Below, piece after piece: positions 6,583 through 8,752 of a DNA stretch of 8,752 bases. Made by a program: the position numbers and the translations under genes. This DNA is from Pseudobutyrivibrio sp. Lineage in GTDB: Bacteria; Bacillota; Clostridia; Lachnospirales; Lachnospiraceae. The first letter of the stretch is position 1. Each line of letters starts with the position of its first letter. The notes below the pieces were generated by a model. That model saw only the letters and a program-made list of their open reading frames with translations. It had not been told where the DNA came from and did not search any database. The DNA lies in NCBI GenBank assembly GCA_017557715.1, contig JAFYYE010000422.1:1-8752 (forward strand), in the 5' to 3' direction.

Positions 6583-6651
6583 AAATGTGCCTGTCCCCAT
6601 TACAAAATTATTTCCAAATTCAATCATTCTGTAATGGGGACAGGCACATTT
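6583..6651. repeat. REP/MITE-like palindromic element with perfect 22-bp inverted repeat
   Basis: The arms 6583-6604 and 6630-6651 are exact inverted copies (core TGTGCCTGTCCCC / GGGGACAGGCACA) around a 25-nt loop. I recall the TGTGCCTGTCCCC core as a dispersed palindromic motif in many bacterial genomes, sometimes linked to IS200-type REP transposases; that is from memory. No transposase is in this window. On the minus strand the hairpin is followed by nine T (6585-6577), so it would also serve as a terminator for the rpn/XRE operon. It interrupts a small reading frame on each side. Confidence 0.85.
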
Positions 6652-6713
6652 GCTAGATAGTTGGCCTTATCAAGTATAGCCTCCATTTCGCATATACGTT
6701 TTATTGCCTTCAT
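6624..6713 (-). pseudogene. Truncated DUF4298-like small gene (29 codons, ends inside the palindromic element)
   Basis: ATG 6713 lies 7 nt after the XRE stop, with AGGGAG just upstream (short spacing, 3 nt). The first codons give MKAIKRICEMEAILDKA, which closely resembles the start of DUF4298 proteins (…RIxxMExxLDxA…, normally about 90-100 residues). The remaining residues (NVPVPITE) are encoded by the right arm of the palindromic repeat and reach a stop in its loop. The characteristic DUF4298 C-terminal part (DLKRGVLSED-type) is absent. I infer that insertion of the element or a linked deletion cut the gene. The DUF4298 match is from memory. Confidence 0.5.
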
Positions 6714-6720
6714 AAACTCC

Positions 6721-7071
6721 CTATTTTTGCATATTCTTAAAAGCTTCTATATATCCTAAAAGATATGTTTTATCCCTACCTGACATATTGTTAAAGGTCT
6801 CGATTAGCTTACCTTGTTCAGAAGATTTCTCCACAATATAATAATCCACTGGTTTGCTTCTGCCGCCATCTTCATCTATTCCAGATAATATCCACTCAGG
6901 CGTAACACCAAGAACCTTGCAGATAATCAAAATCTTATCCGCAGCTGGGTTTGTCTTCTTTTTTCTCCAGTCACTAACTGTACTCTCTGGAATCCCTGTC
7001 TGCGCTGAAAACTCCTTCTGTGTCATCCCCTGTTCCTGAAGCTTCTCAAAAACTCTATCGCTTATAGTCAT
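6721..7071 (-). CDS. XRE-family helix-turn-helix regulator (116 aa)
   Basis: This is a predicted DNA-binding repressor of the Cro/CI (XRE) type. The HTH is at residues ~5-60, with GMTQKEFSAQTGIPESTVSD (15-34) as the turn and recognition helix, followed by KKKTNPAADKILIICKVLGVTPEWIL, typical of the family. The C-terminal third (80-116) is helical, ending YLLGYIEAFKNMQK, and may form dimers; it has no peptidase or ligand domain. GAGGA lies about 4-5 nt before ATG 7071. The gene is 20 nt after the Rpn-like gene and on the same strand, so they are co-transcribed from the promoter at 8138-8165. A likely target is the palindrome at 8111-8123 in that operon's own leader. Confidence 0.88.
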   Translation of the reverse strand: MTISDRVFEKLQEQGMTQKEFSAQTGIPESTVSDWRKKKTNPAADKILIICKVLGVTPEWILSGIDEDGGRSKPVDYYIVEKSSEQGKLIETFNNMSGRDKTYLLGYIEAFKNMQK

Positions 7072-7091
7072 AATATCCTCACTTGATATAA

Positions 7092-7292
7092 TTAATTAGC
7101 TTTAAATTCTTCAAATAATTTATTTCTAAGATCTATATTCTCTTGATCCATAATAGCAATAGCTTCCTCAAGACGACCTGCTTCTTTTAACCAAGAAAAT
7201 AATTGCATAAGCGCTTCTTTTCCTTCTTCTCTGCCTTCCACTCTGCCTTCATCCTTAGCCTCATTCATAGAGCTTTCCCATGCATAGCACAT
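7092..7292 (-). CDS. Candidate intragenic start: C-terminal 66-aa product of the Rpn gene (RpnS-like antitoxin)
   Basis: Within the Rpn reading frame, GGAGGAG (7308-7302) lies 9-11 nt before an in-frame ATG (7292-7290), making a better ribosome binding site than that of the full gene. It encodes ELEEST in the long protein. Translation from it would give the last 66 residues (MCYAWESSMNEAKDEGRVEG… to the stop), made of the charged EGR/EGK repeat and a terminal helix. In E. coli, Rpn genes have been reported to make such short C-terminal proteins that block the full nuclease. That this happens here is inferred from position and site strength alone; a chance purine-rich stretch cannot be excluded. 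Confidence 0.5.
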   Translation of the reverse strand: MCYAWESSMNEAKDEGRVEGREEGKEALMQLFSWLKEAGRLEEAIAIMDQENIDLRNKLFEEFKAN

Positions 7293-8072
7293 ATTTGTAC
7301 TCTCCTCCAACTCATTTACTGGTAACTTACACTTTGTATAGAAATTGATAGCCCTAATTATATCATTATTTACATCAGAGTATCTTTCTGGGCTATTCAT
7401 AACAAGCTCTTTAATTCCATTCTTTTTGTCTGAAGCGGAAATCAGCTCAAACAAAATGCCAACATCGGTCTTAAAATTAACCCAGCTTGAAATCTTCTTA
7501 GGTTCCAATAGATTAAGGCGATAATCAGAAACTAAAGATAAAATTTCTGGACTCACCTGATCTGAGAACATTTCATGTAATGATAAAGGACCATCCCATT
7601 CCTTGGTACCATAATATACAGTAAGTGTAATTATTGGTTCTATTTTATCATCTTTTCTAATACCAGACAAAAATTCTGCCTTACTTAAACTACTCTTTTT
7701 CCCATTAGCTTCTGATGTTCTGTTAGCAGATGAAATAGCTTCTATCTGTTTAACATATCTCAAGGCATCATAGCAGAAATTCCTAACCGGCATTGCATAA
7801 TCAATTTCTGTCTGATTTTCTATTCCTATGATAACATATGTAGCCACATCATCCCTAAGAAATTTAGCTCTTTTTAAGATATCTCTCTCCTTTTTAAATG
7901 GAACAATGTCTTTAAATGCATCTTCTAAAATAGCACTTTCTGTGGAATCCAACTCTCTAAGATTCTCCGGCCTCACAAGCTCCTTTCCACCAAATAATCC
8001 ATTATTGATAGTGTCTGCAAAGTATGCTGGATTATCCATAACATTGCAGCTTATAACATCTGACTTACCCAT
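7092..8072 (-). CDS. Rpn-family PD-(D/E)XK nuclease / YhgA-like transposase (326 aa from the preferred start)
   Basis: This is predicted to be a DNA endonuclease of the Rpn group (recombination-promoting nuclease; PF04754-like). Members in E. coli have been linked to phage defence. The nuclease core is at residues ~45-115: IIGIENQTEIDYAMPVRNFCYDALRYVKQ carries the E-x-Q pair (E85, Q87) that stands for the (D/E)xK of the fold, and acidic residues upstream could complete the site. The middle (140-250) has the family strand EPIITLTVYYGTKEWDGPLSL. The C-terminus has a charged GRVEGREEGKEA repeat and a terminal helix. ATG 8072 has GGAG 5 nt upstream; the ATG 24 bases earlier (8096) has none, so I prefer 8072. 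It is the first gene of an operon with the XRE regulator. An internal start at 7292 is described separately. Confidence 0.87.
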   Translation of the reverse strand: MGKSDVISCNVMDNPAYFADTINNGLFGGKELVRPENLRELDSTESAILEDAFKDIVPFKKERDILKRAKFLRDDVATYVIIGIENQTEIDYAMPVRNFCYDALRYVKQIEAISSANRTSEANGKKSSLSKAEFLSGIRKDDKIEPIITLTVYYGTKEWDGPLSLHEMFSDQVSPEILSLVSDYRLNLLEPKKISSWVNFKTDVGILFELISASDKKNGIKELVMNSPERYSDVNNDIIRAINFYTKCKLPVNELEESTNMCYAWESSMNEAKDEGRVEGREEGKEALMQLFSWLKEAGRLEEAIAIMDQENIDLRNKLFEEFKAN

Positions 8073-8102
8073 TATTACTCCATAACTAGCACGCATTAAA
8101 TT

Positions 8103-8159
8103 CGTATAATCGGATTCAATCCGTTTTCTATGTACTAATTATATTCTATTATACGGATT
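8103..8159. promoter_or_regulatory. Operator candidates for the rpn-XRE operon
   Basis: A perfect 13-bp palindrome, CGGATT-C-AATCCG (8111-8123), lies just after the predicted transcription start. A further CGGATT (8154-8159) touches the -35 box. An exact 8-bp inverted pair, CGTATAAT (8103-8110) and ATTATACG (8148-8155), flanks the -10. Repeated half-sites on both sides of the -10 suit a dimeric repressor such as the XRE protein of this operon, possibly with looping. The binding protein is inferred. Confidence 0.6.
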
Positions 8160-8165
8160 TGTCAA
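8138..8165 (-). promoter_or_regulatory. Consensus promoter of the rpn-XRE operon
   Basis: TTGACA (8165-8160) and TATAAT (8143-8138) are 16 bp apart on the minus strand, both hexamers perfect. Transcription is predicted to begin near 8131, about 59 nt before ATG 8072; the alternative start at 8096 would also be inside this transcript. A strong promoter in a nuclease operon fits one normally kept off by a repressor. Confidence 0.85.
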
Positions 8166-8173
8166 CCTAATAA

Positions 8174-8202
8174 AAGGAATGCACATTAAAAGCGCATTCC
8201 TT
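8174..8202 (-). terminator. Terminator after the MazG-like operon
   Basis: A 9-bp stem (AAGGAATGC 8174-8182 with GCATTCCTT 8194-8202) and an 11-nt loop are followed on the minus strand by TTTTATT. The T run is short, so it may be leaky, but it separates the pyrophosphohydrolase transcript from the rpn promoter that starts only 9 nt further on. Confidence 0.6.
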
Positions 8203-8211
8203 GTACTCTCC

Positions 8212-8301
8212 TCACTTTCCCTGCGACACATTCCCATTTCCCTGGGGCTTCACACTGGTCTTATCATAAGTTTTCTTTGACACTCTTTTCTTAAAGAACA
8301 T
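8212..8301 (-). CDS. Short gene, likely truncated copy of a clostridial small protein (29 aa)
   Basis: ATG 8301 lies 10 nt after the MazG-like stop with GGGGGA 5 nt upstream, so it is translated from the same transcript. It is a very basic peptide beginning MFFKKRVSKKTYDKTSVKP. This opening (KK-x-YDK-x-x-x-KP) resembles ~60-residue Lachnospiraceae proteins that continue VxRASICNGExVAGFKD and end in an EVMLI region; that part is missing here and the frame ends QGNGNVSQGK. The family similarity is from memory. It may be a degraded relative or an unrelated small protein. Confidence 0.5.
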   Translation of the reverse strand: MFFKKRVSKKTYDKTSVKPQGNGNVSQGK

Positions 8302-8311
8302 CCGAATCCCC

Positions 8312-8632
8312 CTACAACTCAGTATACTTCTTATTACTCCCTTTTGCCTTATCTGCTGGATACTTTGCCTCATTTTTTGTCATCTTCGCATTTACGATAT
8401 CGTCTTCATCAAGCCCCAAGGCATCCAGCATATCTCTGCAATATACCAAGACATCAGCCAGCTCTTCCTTCACATGCTCCAAATCATAATCCTCATCACT
8501 CCACTGGAAACACTCCAAAAGCTCACTGGCCTCAATCGAAATGGACTTCGCTAAGTTGGCAGGAGTATGAAACTGCTCCCACTCCCTATCCTCTGTAAAT
8601 TTCCTAATTCGCTGTATTGTTTGTTCTGTCAT
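8312..8632 (-). CDS. MazG-like nucleotide pyrophosphohydrolase (106 aa)
   Basis: This is a predicted Mg2+-dependent all-alpha NTP pyrophosphatase of the MazG/RS21-C6 (iMazG) group, which hydrolyses (d)NTPs to NMP and PPi and can remove abnormal nucleotides. The metal site is plain: E34-x-x-E37 (SIEASELLECFQW) and E57-x-x-D60 (EELADVLVYCRDML), with a 19-residue linker. The length and the C-terminal lysine-rich tail (KYPADKAKGSNKKY) are usual for the short single-domain form. ATG 8632 has AAGGGAG 7 nt upstream. It is first in a small operon with the 29-aa gene, ending at the hairpin at 8174-8202. Confidence 0.92.
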   Translation of the reverse strand: MTEQTIQRIRKFTEDREWEQFHTPANLAKSISIEASELLECFQWSDEDYDLEHVKEELADVLVYCRDMLDALGLDEDDIVNAKMTKNEAKYPADKAKGSNKKYTEL

Positions 8633-8662
8633 TTTGTTTCTCCCTTAATGCTGATCAACCCC

Positions 8663-8746
8663 TCACAAATAATCCATATTACATTTCCTAAAAATCTCAT
8701 GACTCCTAAGCTCCTCCTTGTACTTATCTATATTATTGTACCATTC
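8663..8746 (-). pseudogene. Possible C-terminal remnant of a gene at the window edge
   Basis: A 27-codon minus-strand stretch reads like a protein end (EWYNNIDKYKEELRSHEIF, then RKCNMDYL and TGA) but has an in-frame TAG at 8749-8747 directly before it and no start codon or ribosome binding site. It could be the tail of a disrupted gene or chance. Sequence beyond the window would tell. I do not recognise the family. Confidence 0.25.
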
Positions 8747-8752
8747 CTAGCA

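Noticed and set aside
8073..8096. Eight-residue N-terminal extension of the Rpn protein (ATG 8096)
   Set aside because: There is no Shine-Dalgarno before 8096, while ATG 8072 has GGAG at 5 nt.
1..8752. CRISPR array, tRNA or rRNA genes
   Set aside because: No regularly spaced direct repeats and no tRNA-like or rRNA-like segments were seen on either strand.

Overview
The window looks like chromosomal DNA from a low-GC Firmicute, most likely a Lachnospiraceae/Butyrivibrio-like Clostridium relative. This is inferred from the AT-rich intergenic regions, strong GGAGG-type ribosome binding sites, near-consensus sigma-A promoters, and gene families I associate with that group (Rpn/YhgA-like nucleases, short conserved clostridial proteins). 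Nearly all genes are on the minus strand. Only a 99-residue small protein and a LysR regulator are on the plus strand.

Layout from left to right. (1) Positions 1-1747 hold a minus-strand pair, a radical SAM protein followed by a GNAT acetyltransferase, with overlapping translation signals and a strong terminator hairpin at 1-37. (2) Positions 1748-2288 hold a divergent control region and a plus-strand 99-aa protein of unknown function. An exact 10-bp inverted repeat covers the -10 elements of the two face-to-face promoters, and two LexA-box-like GAACATA repeats follow the plus-strand promoter. (3) Positions 2331-4572 hold a minus-strand operon (78-aa conserved protein and a DLH-type alpha/beta hydrolase, ATGA overlap) divergent from a LysR regulator; the promoters share a 12-bp palindrome. 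(4) Positions 4662-5459 hold a second, serine-type alpha/beta hydrolase. (5) Positions 5661-6377 hold a HigB/HigA-type toxin-antitoxin module. Its promoter is a perfect consensus with a 15-bp palindromic operator inside the spacer; the toxin starts at GTG 6326, because the longer TTG start lies in the -35 box. (6) Positions 6385-6713 are a scar zone: a start codon with only three codons, a short orphan reading frame, a perfect 22-bp inverted repeat (REP/MITE-like), and the beginning of a DUF4298-like gene that ends inside the repeat. (7) Positions 6721-8165 hold an operon for an Rpn-family PD-(D/E)XK nuclease and an XRE regulator, with a consensus promoter and a palindromic operator candidate. 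(8) Positions 8212-8632 hold a MazG-type pyrophosphohydrolase, a 29-codon truncated small gene and a terminator.

The most interesting signal is inside the rpn-like gene. A strong GGAGGAG Shine-Dalgarno sequence lies 9-11 nt before an in-frame ATG (7292) that would yield a 66-aa C-terminal protein. This matches the reported pattern of intragenic antitoxins in Rpn antiphage nucleases. With the downstream XRE gene and the operator, it suggests a nuclease controlled at two levels. Three stress or defence modules (Rpn, HigBA, MazG) plus gene fragments and a palindromic repeat make 5661-8632 look like a small accessory region.
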